A stretch of 52,158 nucleotides of DNA from Peptococcaceae bacterium UBA6116 (GCA_002423425.1 DIWC01000049.1:72963-125120); one strand, 5' to 3'. Counted from the stretch's first letter, positions 43,445-52,157 are shown. A program made the numbers and translations. Notes: generated from the letters alone by a model not told the origin.

Positions 43445-44071
43445 TTAAAACCAAAGACTCTCAATTACTTTGTTTATCTCTTTTTCAACCCATTCAGGCT
43501 CTCTTTCCCCATCAATTTCTACGACCTGTTGACCCGAATTTTTCCATTGCCCGAATAAATTTATGTAATTATCCAAAACTTGTTGCAGTATATCTTTTTT
43601 TTCAAATATTTCTGTTTTGAACCGGCAGCTGTAAATTCTTTGTAATGAGATCTCAGGCCGTACCCGGATAAAAATGGTCAAATCCGGCTTTAAAGCATAT
43701 TTATTAATTTCTTGGATCCAAGTTAAGTCATTTTCTATTCCCTGATAGGCTAATGAAGACCACAAATATCTATCGCAAATAACAAAGTCTCCTTGCTCCA
43801 GGATGGGGGCTATCTTATTATTATTATGATCCAGTCTATCAGCAGCAAATAATAAAGCCAGGCTATCCCTTTTGACATCAGTCATTCTTCCGCTAAGTAC
43901 CTGGCGAATCATAGTCCCAATCGGACCTTCGCTCGGTTCTTTTGCCAGCACCGCTTTCATACCGTATTTATTGAAGAAATTATTTTTTAATTTCTCTGTC
44001 TGGGTGCTAATGCCGGAACCGTCAATTCCCTCGAAAACAATAAACTTTCCCTTTGTCTTATTCATATTCAA
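43445..44071 (-). CDS. tmk: Thymidylate kinase with altered Walker A motif
   Basis: A 208-residue dTMP kinase-like protein. The P-loop reads FEGIDGSGISTQ: the normal lysine (GSGKST) is isoleucine at position 21. The DRY motif region CDRYLWSSLAYQG and the LID-like RIYSCRFKTEIFEKKD follow. It may be a divergent active form, a paralogue with another role, or catalytically weak. Start is TTG 44071 or ATG two codons on; the best ribosome site, GAGGAG, is 13-17 bases away and instead serves a six-codon frame (MFFEYE) that overlaps the tmk start. The stop abuts the repeat array. Confidence 0.8.
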   Translation of the reverse strand: MNMNKTKGKFIVFEGIDGSGISTQTEKLKNNFFNKYGMKAVLAKEPSEGPIGTMIRQVLSGRMTDVKRDSLALLFAADRLDHNNNKIAPILEQGDFVICDRYLWSSLAYQGIENDLTWIQEINKYALKPDLTIFIRVRPEISLQRIYSCRFKTEIFEKKDILQQVLDNYINLFGQWKNSGQQVVEIDGEREPEWVEKEINKVIESLWF

Positions 44072-44160
44072 AAAACATTCAACTCCTCAACTTAATTCTA
44101 ATACTTTTTGGGCCAAGGTCAAATAGAGAACAACAATTTTTAAGAACGGCCAAACAAATA

Positions 44161-44200
44161 AAGGGTTTTGCAAAAATCTATTCTTTTGCAAGACCCTTTA
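44161..44200. terminator. spo0A terminator
   Basis: AAAGGGTTTTGCAAAA (44161-44176) pairs with TTTTGCAAGACCCTTT (44185-44200) over 16 positions, one being a mismatch or wobble. It is 45 bp past the spo0A stop. Confidence 0.75.
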
Positions 44201-44245
44201 TTTTTATATGCAAGATTTGTTTCTCGTCCAATTTCATTTATTTTT

Positions 44246-45040
44246 TTAACCGACTTTACTCATTACTCTCAGCTTATCTGCAAGTAGTGCGATAAACTCC
44301 GAATTGGTGGGTTTTTGTCTTTCTATATTCATAGAGTAACCAAAAATACGTTTTAAGGTTTCCATATGTCCACGCTCCCAAGCAAGTTCAATAGCATGTC
44401 TTATTCCTCTTTCCACCCTGCTTGGAGCGGTATTATATTTTTTAGCAATGGCCGGATATAGTTCTTTGGTAATTGCTCCTAGTAATGATACATCTTCGAT
44501 AACCATTATGATTGCGTCTCTGATGTACTGGTAGCCTTTAACGTGTGCCGGAATCCCTAGCTGATGCATCATTGTTGTGACTTCCATATTGATATTCATT
44601 CCCCTGCCTGCAGGTGCAACAGATGAGCAAATCTGAGATAATTGGGGACCGGATACTTCAACATCTTGAGTTAACGTTCTGATCCTTTTCCCGAGGATCT
44701 CCAAGTCAAAAGGTTTAAGGATAAAATAATCCACCCCCATCACCATCGCTTGATGGGTTAATGTTTCATGTCCAAAAGCAGTAAGCATGATTACTTTCGG
44801 CCGCGGAACAGATGTTCTGGCATTGATCCTTTCCAAAACTTCGAGCCCATCCAGGTTGGGCATTACAAGATCCATTAGAATAAGATCCGGATCGTGCTTT
44901 TGTATAGATTCCCAAGCCTCCAGACCGTTGTAGGCAACTCCAGCGAGCTCAAAATTATCATCTCTTTGGATGTAATCCTGAAGAACTTGGCATAAATTTC
45001 GGTTGTCTTCAGCTACAATAATTTTAACTTTTTTTGCCAT
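44246..45040 (-). CDS. spo0A: Sporulation master regulator Spo0A
   Basis: A 264-residue response regulator. The receiver has acidic residues in VAEDN, phospho-acceptor D57 in LILMDLVMP and conserved TAFG and ILKPFD. The C-terminal domain (GIPAHVKGYQYIRDAI to SRVERGIRHAIELAW) is the Spo0A-specific DNA-binding fold. The ATG at 45040 gives normal length; the frame extends 18 codons further without support. Spo0A~P switches the cell into sporulation. spoIVB, which usually lies upstream of spo0A, is absent here; a ferredoxin gene occupies that place. Confidence 0.96.
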   Translation of the reverse strand: MAKKVKIIVAEDNRNLCQVLQDYIQRDDNFELAGVAYNGLEAWESIQKHDPDLILMDLVMPNLDGLEVLERINARTSVPRPKVIMLTAFGHETLTHQAMVMGVDYFILKPFDLEILGKRIRTLTQDVEVSGPQLSQICSSVAPAGRGMNINMEVTTMMHQLGIPAHVKGYQYIRDAIIMVIEDVSLLGAITKELYPAIAKKYNTAPSRVERGIRHAIELAWERGHMETLKRIFGYSMNIERQKPTNSEFIALLADKLRVMSKVG

Positions 45041-45110
45041 TTTAACATATCCCGCCTTATTCGTTATTTTCCGGTATCTTTCCGGTGTCTTCATTATAAA
45101 TCAGCAGGTA

Positions 45111-45117
45111 TGTCGAA
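45111..45117 (+). promoter_or_regulatory. 0A box upstream of spo0A
   Basis: A perfect TGTCGAA, the core Spo0A-binding heptamer, 71 bp before the spo0A start. It overlaps a likely -35 region (AGGAATT on the minus strand, as in sigma-H promoters), with TATAAT further down at 45094-45099. This suggests autoregulation. A perfect 16-base palindrome (AATACTTTAAAGTATT) lies at 45153-45168 in the same 298-bp gap, which holds no gene. Confidence 0.5.
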
Positions 45118-45283
45118 TTCCTAAAAAATAAGGAATACTTTTTATCACTAAAAATACTTTAAAGTATTGATTCTTAGGGAATATATAAATTATGCTGAAT
45201 TTTTTTTATCGTTAAAATATCTCATTTTTATTTATTTCTATCATAATCTATCGACTTTACATACAATTAACAACAATGGAAGT

Positions 45284-45319
45284 AAAACCAACAAAATTTG
45301 TTTCCCTATTGTTGGTTTT
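45284..45319. terminator. Ferredoxin gene terminator
   Basis: AAAACCAACAA (45284-45294) and TTGTTGGTTTT (45309-45319) form a perfect 11-pair stem 20 bp after the ferredoxin stop. The stem's own T-rich arm gives a T run in both directions. Confidence 0.7.
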
Positions 45320-45338
45320 TGTCCATTGCAGTCGATGA

Positions 45339-45527
45339 TTAATTTAATACTATAGCTTCGGTTGGACAGCTTTCTGCGGCTTCTTCAGCCAATTCTTCCT
45401 GGTCTGATGGCACTTGTTCTTTTAAGGCAAAAGCTAGACCATCTTCATCCATCTCAAAAACCTCGGGGCAAATTGATGGACAAGCACCACAGCCAATACA
45501 AACATCTTTTTCTACTTGAGCAATCAT
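45339..45527 (-). CDS. Monocluster [4Fe-4S] ferredoxin
   Basis: A 62-residue ferredoxin. Cysteines C10, C13, C16 and C54 (CIGCGAC and ESCPTEAI) match a single [4Fe-4S] cluster; C20 is an extra cysteine often seen in this group. The chain is strongly acidic. It is a low-potential electron carrier and a candidate partner for the Ech hydrogenase, though it is 27 kb away and the link is inference. Monocistronic with its own terminator. Confidence 0.92.
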   Translation of the reverse strand: MIAQVEKDVCIGCGACPSICPEVFEMDEDGLAFALKEQVPSDQEELAEEAAESCPTEAIVLN

Positions 45528-45589
45528 TCGTCAACACCTCTATAACTTTTTATATATTCTGCCCGAGGTGTTTTCCAGATATACAAGAC

Positions 45590-46009
45590 TTATGAAATTA
45601 CTCTAATATTGGTTATCAAGTAGCCTTCTTCGTTAGAGATTACTTTTACCTCGTAAGTGATTTGTCGTTTTTCGTCAATTGCAGATCCTAAATAAATTTT
45701 TACTAAGAAAGTATTGTTATTGATATTCTTAATGTCGACTGATTGAATACTGAGGAAAGGGTTATCCTCCAATTGTTTTTGGAGAGCAGCACTCTCTTCT
45801 TTTGCCGTTGCCGCAGTCATCTTTTCTGTTAAATCAAACTGCCTATAATCCATCCTTTTAAAGTAATTTTTGACAACACTATAGGAATTGGAGGAATATT
45901 GCCCTCCTGCCATAGCTGATACTGCAGTATCAGGGCGCTGCCACCAAAAAACCGCACCAATACACACGACACTTACTACCATGATAACAAAGTGACGACT
46001 TAATAACAT
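45590..46009 (-). CDS. Membrane-anchored extracytoplasmic protein of unknown function
   Basis: A 139-residue protein with one N-terminal membrane helix (RHFVIMVVSVVCIGAVFWW) and a small outer domain rich in beta strands (TFLVKIYLGSAIDEKRQITYEVKVI). The fold hints at an NTF2-like domain but no family is recognised. The ATG at 46009 has AGGAGGG upstream; the longer frame starting 16 codons earlier is unsupported. Confidence 0.55.
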   Translation of the reverse strand: MLLSRHFVIMVVSVVCIGAVFWWQRPDTAVSAMAGGQYSSNSYSVVKNYFKRMDYRQFDLTEKMTAATAKEESAALQKQLEDNPFLSIQSVDIKNINNNTFLVKIYLGSAIDEKRQITYEVKVISNEEGYLITNIRVIS

Positions 46010-46050
46010 AATTTCCCTCCTAAACCTTTTATTATATACATAGGAGGTTA

Positions 46051-46131
46051 ATGGCAAATTATGTCTGGAATTATTTACTTCTAAATACTTTTTTCAATAG
46101 GTTAAGTACTGACTGCGGCAGTCTGACGTAA
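46051..46131 (+). CDS. Possible 26-residue peptide
   Basis: AGGAGG three bases before ATG opens a 26-codon frame (MANYVWNYLLLNTFFNRLST, then DCGSLT). It is aromatic and amphipathic at the start. It lies in the divergent gap upstream of the 46009 gene. The spacing is tight and no family is recognised, so this is a weak call. Confidence 0.25.
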   Translation: MANYVWNYLLLNTFFNRLSTDCGSLT

Positions 46132-46193
46132 TATATTTTCATACGATCTCCCCCCACAAACACTTCTAGAATACCTTATGCACCTTTCTCTGA

Positions 46194-46541
46194 TTATACT
46201 ACTTGGTAATTTTTCACTGCATCTTCAAGCTGTTTCACTAAATCCACTTCTTCGGCGGTTTTAGCAGTGAAGTATAATTTGCCTATGATCCCGGTCAGCA
46301 TTTTAAGAACATCTTCAAAAACGAGTTTGTCTTTTAATACTAACTTTTCACTTGTTTCAATCATTGCTATGCCAAATTGATGTCCTACACCTTCTTTCAT
46401 CATCTTAGTGCATGTTTTACCTAGAAGTTTCATGACAAGTGCTGCTTCCTGTGTGTCCAGTTGTCTAACTGCATCAATTGTTGTATTTAACCCTTGGACT
46501 ACCCTTATCCCGATGTTAGTCCATTCTATTGGTTGACTCAC
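46194..46541 (-). CDS. Small helical hypothetical protein
   Basis: A 115-residue, nearly all-helical soluble protein with no membrane segment or catalytic motif that I recognise. GTG start with GGGGGG seven bases upstream, so translation is likely real. It contains repeated leucine/lysine helices (EAALVMKLLGKTCTKMMKEG, DVLKMLTGIIGKL). A strong terminator separates it from pssA. Confidence 0.5.
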   Translation of the reverse strand: MSQPIEWTNIGIRVVQGLNTTIDAVRQLDTQEAALVMKLLGKTCTKMMKEGVGHQFGIAMIETSEKLVLKDKLVFEDVLKMLTGIIGKLYFTAKTAEEVDLVKQLEDAVKNYQVV

Positions 46542-46560
46542 GTTAATCCCCCCATAAAAA

Positions 46561-46600
46561 TTAAATCACCTGTGCCTTACTATATGCTCAGGTGATTTAA
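46561..46600 (-). terminator. pssA terminator
   Basis: TTAAATCACCTG (46561-46572) and CAGGTGATTTAA (46589-46600) form a perfect 12-pair stem; on the minus strand TTTTTATGG follows. It is 26 bp past the pssA stop. Confidence 0.75.
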
Positions 46601-46625
46601 GGGGTGAGATCTTATAACGGCAAAA

Positions 46626-47162
46626 TTATTTTCCTAGTTTAGGAACGTGAAGTGAAGAAACCATCAAGACTCCAAACATAAACAAACAGACCGGGAATGC
46701 CGTCCACGGAAGAAGATCATTAAATAATAATAATAAGGCCATAAATCCACCGGCAAAAGTGATCGGAACTCCGACAAAATAATCTGAACTCGGAAGGATA
46801 TTAAACCTGGCTAACCGCACAGCCCCGCACATCACAAAAAATGCAGAAGACCAGATCCCCCAAAAAGGCCAATATGTATGAAAAACAAAAGCATAAACTA
46901 AAACTGCAGGAGCAAGTCCAAATGAAACTAAATCACTTAAAGAGTCTAATTCTTTACCAAAATCCGAATTTGCTTTAAATTTTCTGGCAACTTTACCGTC
47001 AAGCGAATCCATGAGAACTGAAAGCATTATCATGGCCGAAGCCAAACGCAAAGTATGACCAAACGAGAAAATAATTGCTAAAAAACCAAATAATAAATTA
47101 GCAAGGGTCAAAATACAAGGAAGAACACGTGTGTCAAAAGTTTTAATTGTTATCTTTTTCAT
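46626..47162 (-). CDS. pssA: CDP-diacylglycerol-serine O-phosphatidyltransferase
   Basis: A 178-residue membrane enzyme with five or six helices. It carries an exact CDP-alcohol phosphotransferase motif D-x2-DG-x2-AR-x8-G-x3-D-x3-D in the segment starting DSLDGKVAR. The following VSFGLAPAVL is typical of PssA, so serine is the likely acceptor, making phosphatidylserine for phosphatidylethanolamine. GGAG lies six bases before ATG. psd, the decarboxylase gene, is not adjacent. Confidence 0.88.
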   Translation of the reverse strand: MKKITIKTFDTRVLPCILTLANLLFGFLAIIFSFGHTLRLASAMIMLSVLMDSLDGKVARKFKANSDFGKELDSLSDLVSFGLAPAVLVYAFVFHTYWPFWGIWSSAFFVMCGAVRLARFNILPSSDYFVGVPITFAGGFMALLLLFNDLLPWTAFPVCLFMFGVLMVSSLHVPKLGK

Positions 47163-47241
47163 TCTTTACTCCAGAAAAATATATTCTCTAGTAAAATACG
47201 ATCATGATAATTATAATCAAAGATGTCTTATTATGTCCAGT

Positions 47242-49968
47242 CTACAAATGAAAACTCTGTTGAACCAGAGAAATAATTTCTTCTGAACTTCCCCGGCAAT
47301 GTGTCAATATTGGCAGCGATTTTAAGAAAAATTGACCATATTGTTTCTTAATTACTCTATCATCCAACAAAATAACTATCCCTCTGTCCTCTTTACTCCT
47401 GATTAATCTGCCAAACCCTTGTTTAAAACGGATAATTGCCTCCGGTAAGTGCAACTCGCGAAACGGATCTCGCCCCTGGCTTTGATAAAGACGTGCTTTA
47501 GCTTCAAAAATGGGTGTATCAGGAGGCCAGAAAGGCAGTTTCGTCATAATGACACAGCTTAAACTGTCACCGGGAATATCAACCCCCTCCCAGAAACTGC
47601 TGGTTCCAAGAAGAATGCTTTTATCATTTCTCATAAAATCCCGTAGCAGAAAGTCTCTGGAACCATCAATACCCTGAGCCAATATTCTTAAATCGGATTG
47701 AATTAGCCCGTTTTGCAAATGTTTATGAACCAAACGCAAATATCGATGGGAAGTAAATAATACCAACGTTCGCCCGTTCATCGTCTCAGAGATTTTTTTT
47801 ATAAATGAGGCTGACTTCTCCGCCAAAATTTCTTCGGTACTCTGATAAAGAGGCATGTCATTAACAATGCAAAACAGCATTTGCTTATCATAATCAAATG
47901 GAGAATCAAGCTTAATAGCCTGATAATCATCAAGTCCGATTTCTTCGGTAAAATAATCAAATTGACCGGCTACAGTCAGCGTAGCGGAAGTTAAGACAGT
48001 ACAATTGTTTTTCATAAAGACTTTATTTCTTAAAATATCCGCAATATCGATAGCTGTATTTTTTAAATAAAGAGTGTGGCTTTTCTCCAAATAGGTAACT
48101 CTGTTTACCTCATTGTTTTCTAGTACTAAACGAAGACCTTCAATAATTTCCGCTAAATTATTTTTGTTCTTGGCTATTTCAAATTTATAATTCTCCAGCT
48201 GTTCCATTTCTGAGGATAAAAAAAAACCAAGTTTATTTAATACTTCATATAATCCTCTTAGTCGTGAAAATAAGTTTTCTATTGTTACCATGACAGCCGA
48301 ACAAGTATTTTCTCCAAGCTTATCTTGACTGATTCTTAGATTTGACCGTCCATCCAGCAGGCTTTGCAACATTTTAAAGAGTACCTTGGATTGATCCACT
48401 ACTTCGTTACACTTTGACGGTACTTGCTCAATAAGGTAATGAAATTCCGTCCAATTTACTGAGGTATAGATTTCTGCCCATAATGGAATGTTCTTCTTCA
48501 AAGAAAAAACAAGATTTCCCTTTCCGTATACCAGGTTATCTGTTACTTTTTGAATTTGTTCGCAACTAATTTCAAAACCCAATTGTTTTAGGGCAGTTGG
48601 ATATAGATTATGAGCTTCGTCAATAATTAAATCAAAGTACTCGGGAAGAATATTATTTTTTGTTTTAATATCTGCAAATAGCAAAGAATGATTGATAATA
48701 ATCAAATCCGCATTTTCGGCTTTTCTTCTTGCTCTCAGCATAAAGCATTGGCCAGCAAATCGGCACTTAAGAGGCTGGCATTCCAAGGTGTCGGCCCCAT
48801 ATTTCTTCCATGTTGGACTAAAAGTATTGAGATTATTTAATTCGGCAAATTCGCCTGTAGATGTCTCCCTTACCCATGAAAATAATGCTAAATATGCAAG
48901 CCTTTCTTTAAGAGACATTTCATCTTGAAATTTATCATAGAGTAAAGTTTTTAAACAGATATAATTGCTTTTACCCTTAAGCAGGGCATATTTAAAACTA
49001 AAGGGCAGAATCTTTTTTAGAAATGGCAAATCTTTATGGCAAAGCTGTTCCTGCAGGGTAATAGTATGAGTTGCGACAATAACCCTTTTCCTGTTTTTTC
49101 TAGACCACCATAAAGCCGGAATTAGATAAGCAATCGATTTTCCGGTGCCGGTGCCGGCCTCAATAACTAAATTAACAGGGGCTGTAAAGCCATTAATAAT
49201 AGCGTTTGCCATAACGGTCTGAATAGCCCTGTTTTCATAACCCGGAAAGGTTCGTGATAGTAAGCCCCCCGCCTTAAAAATATTCTCCGCCCATTCTGTT
49301 GAGTTTGGGATTTCTTCAGCTTCATCCGTTTCCTCAGGAAATAATTGATTCCCATGTTCATTAAGATTCAAACCGGTGCGAATCGCTCTATCCGGATACT
49401 GCTTAATCATTTCCTTTTTAATTAGCTCAATAAAATGGATACAACTCAGTCCTTGAGAATATTCTTCCAGCTTACCAAGAAAACTCAAATCTGAATTTAG
49501 TCCTTTATTCCAACAAAGGTTAATTATCTCCCAAATGATCCTAACATTTTTATGGGCCGGAGAGGAATATCTTTTTTCCGGTCTTAAACCCAATTGGGAT
49601 TCAATCCCAAGGAGTTCCATAAAACCGAATAAAGGATAAAAAACAACTATTATCTCACGGACCTCGATTAATTCCTTAATCTTATACTTTGTCCCCAGAA
49701 GCCGGCATAATTGAGAAATAACTGCAAGATCATACACAAAAACTATGGAATCTTGCAGCATCTTGTCTATTTTACTTCTATTTATCTCTATTAAACCAGC
49801 CCGTTGACTGCCTTCTTCAATTAATAAAGTAACGTATTTTGGTTTAAACTCTTTTCCGACTTTCAATGCGGCAAAATGCCATTGTTCTTCAGAAATTTTT
49901 GAAGGGACAAGAGACAATACAATAATTGAATGCTCCAATGATACGAAGACTCCCTTCCACAATGACAT
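47242..49968 (-). CDS. dinG: DinG-family ATP-dependent helicase with degenerate exonuclease region
   Basis: A 908-residue superfamily 2 DNA helicase. Walker A is AGTGTGKS, the DEAH box is IDEAHNL, and late motifs GTSSFWEGVDIPG and RFKQGFGRLIRS are intact. Four cysteines, one in SNYICLKT and three in CQPLKCRFAGQC, fit the XPD/DinG [4Fe-4S] site. The first 200 residues occupy the place of the DnaQ-like exonuclease of Firmicute DinG, but the DxE motif (FDLET) is replaced by IVLSLVP, so nuclease activity is unlikely. The start is weakly marked; translation probably follows from the upstream gene three bases away. Confidence 0.85.
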   Translation of the reverse strand: MSLWKGVFVSLEHSIIVLSLVPSKISEEQWHFAALKVGKEFKPKYVTLLIEEGSQRAGLIEINRSKIDKMLQDSIVFVYDLAVISQLCRLLGTKYKIKELIEVREIIVVFYPLFGFMELLGIESQLGLRPEKRYSSPAHKNVRIIWEIINLCWNKGLNSDLSFLGKLEEYSQGLSCIHFIELIKKEMIKQYPDRAIRTGLNLNEHGNQLFPEETDEAEEIPNSTEWAENIFKAGGLLSRTFPGYENRAIQTVMANAIINGFTAPVNLVIEAGTGTGKSIAYLIPALWWSRKNRKRVIVATHTITLQEQLCHKDLPFLKKILPFSFKYALLKGKSNYICLKTLLYDKFQDEMSLKERLAYLALFSWVRETSTGEFAELNNLNTFSPTWKKYGADTLECQPLKCRFAGQCFMLRARRKAENADLIIINHSLLFADIKTKNNILPEYFDLIIDEAHNLYPTALKQLGFEISCEQIQKVTDNLVYGKGNLVFSLKKNIPLWAEIYTSVNWTEFHYLIEQVPSKCNEVVDQSKVLFKMLQSLLDGRSNLRISQDKLGENTCSAVMVTIENLFSRLRGLYEVLNKLGFFLSSEMEQLENYKFEIAKNKNNLAEIIEGLRLVLENNEVNRVTYLEKSHTLYLKNTAIDIADILRNKVFMKNNCTVLTSATLTVAGQFDYFTEEIGLDDYQAIKLDSPFDYDKQMLFCIVNDMPLYQSTEEILAEKSASFIKKISETMNGRTLVLFTSHRYLRLVHKHLQNGLIQSDLRILAQGIDGSRDFLLRDFMRNDKSILLGTSSFWEGVDIPGDSLSCVIMTKLPFWPPDTPIFEAKARLYQSQGRDPFRELHLPEAIIRFKQGFGRLIRSKEDRGIVILLDDRVIKKQYGQFFLKSLPILTHCRGSSEEIISLVQQSFHL

Positions 49969-49971
49969 GCT

Positions 49972-50253
49972 CTAAGTATTTTTTTGAGCCTTTATCCTAT
50001 CTAATTTATAAATGAAAGCCAATACTTCCGCTACCGCTTGATAAAGCTGTGGTGGAATTTCTTTAGACAATTCAACCTGCATAAGAGCCTCGACTAGTGA
50101 CTCATTGTTCTGGATAGGTATGCCCTTTTCCTCAGCAAATTCTATTATTCTCCGGGCCACTAAACCATTGCCTTTGGCCACTACCTGTGGAACCCCAATG
50201 TGATCATAAGCAATAGCCGCAGCCTGTTTGTCGTTAAGTTTATCCTTTTTCAT
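49972..50253 (-). CDS. Stand-alone FlhB C-terminal-like export switch protein
   Basis: A 93-residue protein like the cytoplasmic tail of FlhB/YscU (AIAYDHIGVPQVVAKGNGLVARRIIEFAEEKGIPI). The autocleavage motif NPTH of true FlhB is not present. Such small proteins (B. subtilis YlqH type) often accompany a FliK-like gene, as here: it overlaps the upstream gene by four bases. May modulate flagellar export specificity, but the main flagellar cluster is not in the window. Confidence 0.8.
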   Translation of the reverse strand: MKKDKLNDKQAAAIAYDHIGVPQVVAKGNGLVARRIIEFAEEKGIPIQNNESLVEALMQVELSKEIPPQLYQAVAEVLAFIYKLDRIKAQKNT

Positions 50254-51341
50254 CCTTTGACATCAACTCCGCCTAGTTGTTTACCAGTAATGAACTTGAT
50301 AAATTGTTGGTTATCCTCAAATGATTTTAAAGAAATGTTTTGTAACTTTAAACCTAAGACTGAAAAGCTCTCTGTTGTTTCATTCTTAAGTTCCTCCAGA
50401 ATAGGCTTTATTTCTTCAATATTATCATATAGGATGCTTATACTTATAGAGTTTTCATAGATTAATAAATCGGCGCCTATTTTCCCAAGGTTGGGAGTAT
50501 CAACCTGCAAAGCAAAATGACAATGATTAAGATCTATCTTCGTACCCTTACGCTGGCTCTCCACTGCTATTCTAGCATTATAATAAACTCCGTTGTCTTG
50601 TAATGGAAAATTCATTAAAAAGTAAGCATTGTTATTTGTCCCGGTTTGAAGCCATAATTGCTGCCCGGTAATTTCCTCAAGGAAATTAGTAAGCAATTGT
50701 ATATTTTCCCTGGACATTGATTTACCGTCCTCGGAAAGTAACTTCAATAATTCCATTTTAACCGACGGTGGATCAAATTTCAGCTGTTCTTTATTATTTT
50801 TAGATAATTTAAGTATGAGATTCTCATAATTAAGGCCTAGCTCGTGAAAATATTGTAGTATAGAATTTCCTGATTGGTCTATTTTCGGTAAACTTGGAAT
50901 AATCGTCTTGAGAAAAATTACTAAATCACTTAGTTCACTGTTCTCAGAAGTAAGAATTGGTAACTTCGAGACATCTGCCAGGTTATTAAATTTTACTAGA
51001 TATTCTGCTATTTTAGAATCAAAACCAAAACCCCTATTGGTAAGAACCAATTCTTCTTCCGGAGATAAATAATCTATTTTGGCCGCGGGTGTATTCTCCT
51101 TACTTAATACGATGCCGTTTTTATCTATATCTTTTACTACCGCCCAAAATTTATCTCCATTTTGGACCTGAGCCTCAAGCTTTGCTCCGATGATCCTCCC
51201 GCCAAGGGAAATCAACCCTTCCTGGCTATTATTATTAATTATTTCCACTTCAAATCGTTGTCCTACCTTAAAAAGGGACAAATCAAAATCTTGAAGCAGA
51301 TTTCCTTGTAGGTTGACATTCGTTATTTGCATACCGGTCAT
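50250..51341 (-). CDS. FliK-like (YlqG-type) hook-length-control-related protein
   Basis: A 363-residue protein. An N-terminal OB-like region (VGQRFEVEIINNNSQEGLISLGG) is followed by a helical middle and a C-terminal FliK-like domain (YYNARIAVESQRKG, HFALQVDTPNLGKIGADLLIYENSISISI). With the following FlhB-like gene it forms the ylqGH-type pair known in Firmicutes. Start may be the ATG three codons later, where GAAAGG is better spaced. Function beyond export control is unknown. Confidence 0.68.
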   Translation of the reverse strand: MTGMQITNVNLQGNLLQDFDLSLFKVGQRFEVEIINNNSQEGLISLGGRIIGAKLEAQVQNGDKFWAVVKDIDKNGIVLSKENTPAAKIDYLSPEEELVLTNRGFGFDSKIAEYLVKFNNLADVSKLPILTSENSELSDLVIFLKTIIPSLPKIDQSGNSILQYFHELGLNYENLILKLSKNNKEQLKFDPPSVKMELLKLLSEDGKSMSRENIQLLTNFLEEITGQQLWLQTGTNNNAYFLMNFPLQDNGVYYNARIAVESQRKGTKIDLNHCHFALQVDTPNLGKIGADLLIYENSISISILYDNIEEIKPILEELKNETTESFSVLGLKLQNISLKSFEDNQQFIKFITGKQLGGVDVKG

Positions 51342-51479
51342 GCCTTTCGTATAAGTCGTGCATCATATTAATTATCGGTTATTTTTCGGACATTGTGAAT
51401 AAGTTTAATAAATAAAAGATGCCCCAGACTTTAGGACATCCTTTGGTTTTCATTCCAAGAATTCTTACAATATCGCAAA

Positions 51480-51809
51480 TTAGAGGTTATTGTTAATTAA
51501 TTTTGCCAGATCTTGTTTACTTCTAAAGCCCACTATCTTTTCGACAATCTCACCATTCTTAAACAAGAGCAATGTCGGGATACTCATTACTCCATACTTT
51601 GCAGCAACTTCTGATTGCTCATCAACATTTAACTTACCAACAACTATTTTACCAGCATATTCATCGGCCAACTCTTCAACAACCGGACCAATCATTCTGC
51701 ACGGACCGCACCACGCTGCCCAAAAATCGACAAGAGTAGTTTGATTAGATTTCAAAACATCTGATTCCCAATTTTCTGCGGCAAAGGTTTTAACATTCAA
51801 ACCAGCCAT
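51480..51809 (-). CDS. trxA: Thioredoxin
   Basis: A 109-residue thioredoxin with active site WCGPC (C34, C37), preceded by LVDFWAAW and followed by the cis-proline loop SIPTLLLF. A general cytoplasmic disulfide reductant. GGAGGGATTAGT before ATG. It lies 23 bp after csoR and probably shares its metal-responsive promoter. Confidence 0.96.
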   Translation of the reverse strand: MAGLNVKTFAAENWESDVLKSNQTTLVDFWAAWCGPCRMIGPVVEELADEYAGKIVVGKLNVDEQSEVAAKYGVMSIPTLLLFKNGEIVEKIVGFRSKQDLAKLINNNL

Positions 51810-51832
51810 ACTAATCCCTCCATATACTTTTA

Positions 51833-52108
51833 CTATCGGACAAATTTGTTAAGAACATCAATTAAGCTATCTAAAGATTCGCTGTCTTCGTCGATTAAGG
51901 CACCTTTTATACAAGTTTTGGAATGTTCTTCAAAAATCAGAATACCAACTTTATTGATTGCCGCCCTAACTGCAGCGACTTGAATAAGAATATCGCTGCA
52001 ACATTTACCTTCATTAAGCATCCGTTGCAATCCTTTAACCTGGCCTTCAATTCTTTTCAGCCTTACAATAATATCATTTTTTTTTTGGTTATCGTTCTTT
52101 GCTTCCAT
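51833..52108 (-). CDS. csoR: CsoR-type copper-sensing repressor
   Basis: A 91-residue all-helical DUF156 repressor. The copper ligands C37, H62 and C66 (KCCSDI and EEHSKTC) match the Cys-His-Cys set of CsoR, which separates it from RcnR and FrmR. Cu(I) binding should release DNA. It lies upstream of trxA; copper ATPase or CopZ genes are not in view but the window ends here. Its operator is at 52130-52144. Confidence 0.9.
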   Translation of the reverse strand: MEAKNDNQKKNDIIVRLKRIEGQVKGLQRMLNEGKCCSDILIQVAAVRAAINKVGILIFEEHSKTCIKGALIDEDSESLDSLIDVLNKFVR

Positions 52109-52129
52109 TATTTAAGGGCCTTCCTCTGG

Positions 52130-52157
52130 TACCCTCTAGGGGTATGCTATTATTATA
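52130..52157 (-). promoter_or_regulatory. csoR operator and -10 region
   Basis: TACCCTCTAGGGGTA (52130-52144) is an inverted repeat of the TACCC-N-GGGGTA type bound by CsoR proteins. A perfect TATAAT on the minus strand (52157-52152) lies just upstream, placing the operator on the transcription start. The -35 element is outside the window. Confidence 0.7.

Noticed and set aside
43176..43620. Several open frames on both strands over the tRNA and its repeats
   Set aside because: Their translations are periodic (repeated CPLSSGVSPF or MQECPQI units), a product of the tandem DNA repeats, and some run through the tRNA.
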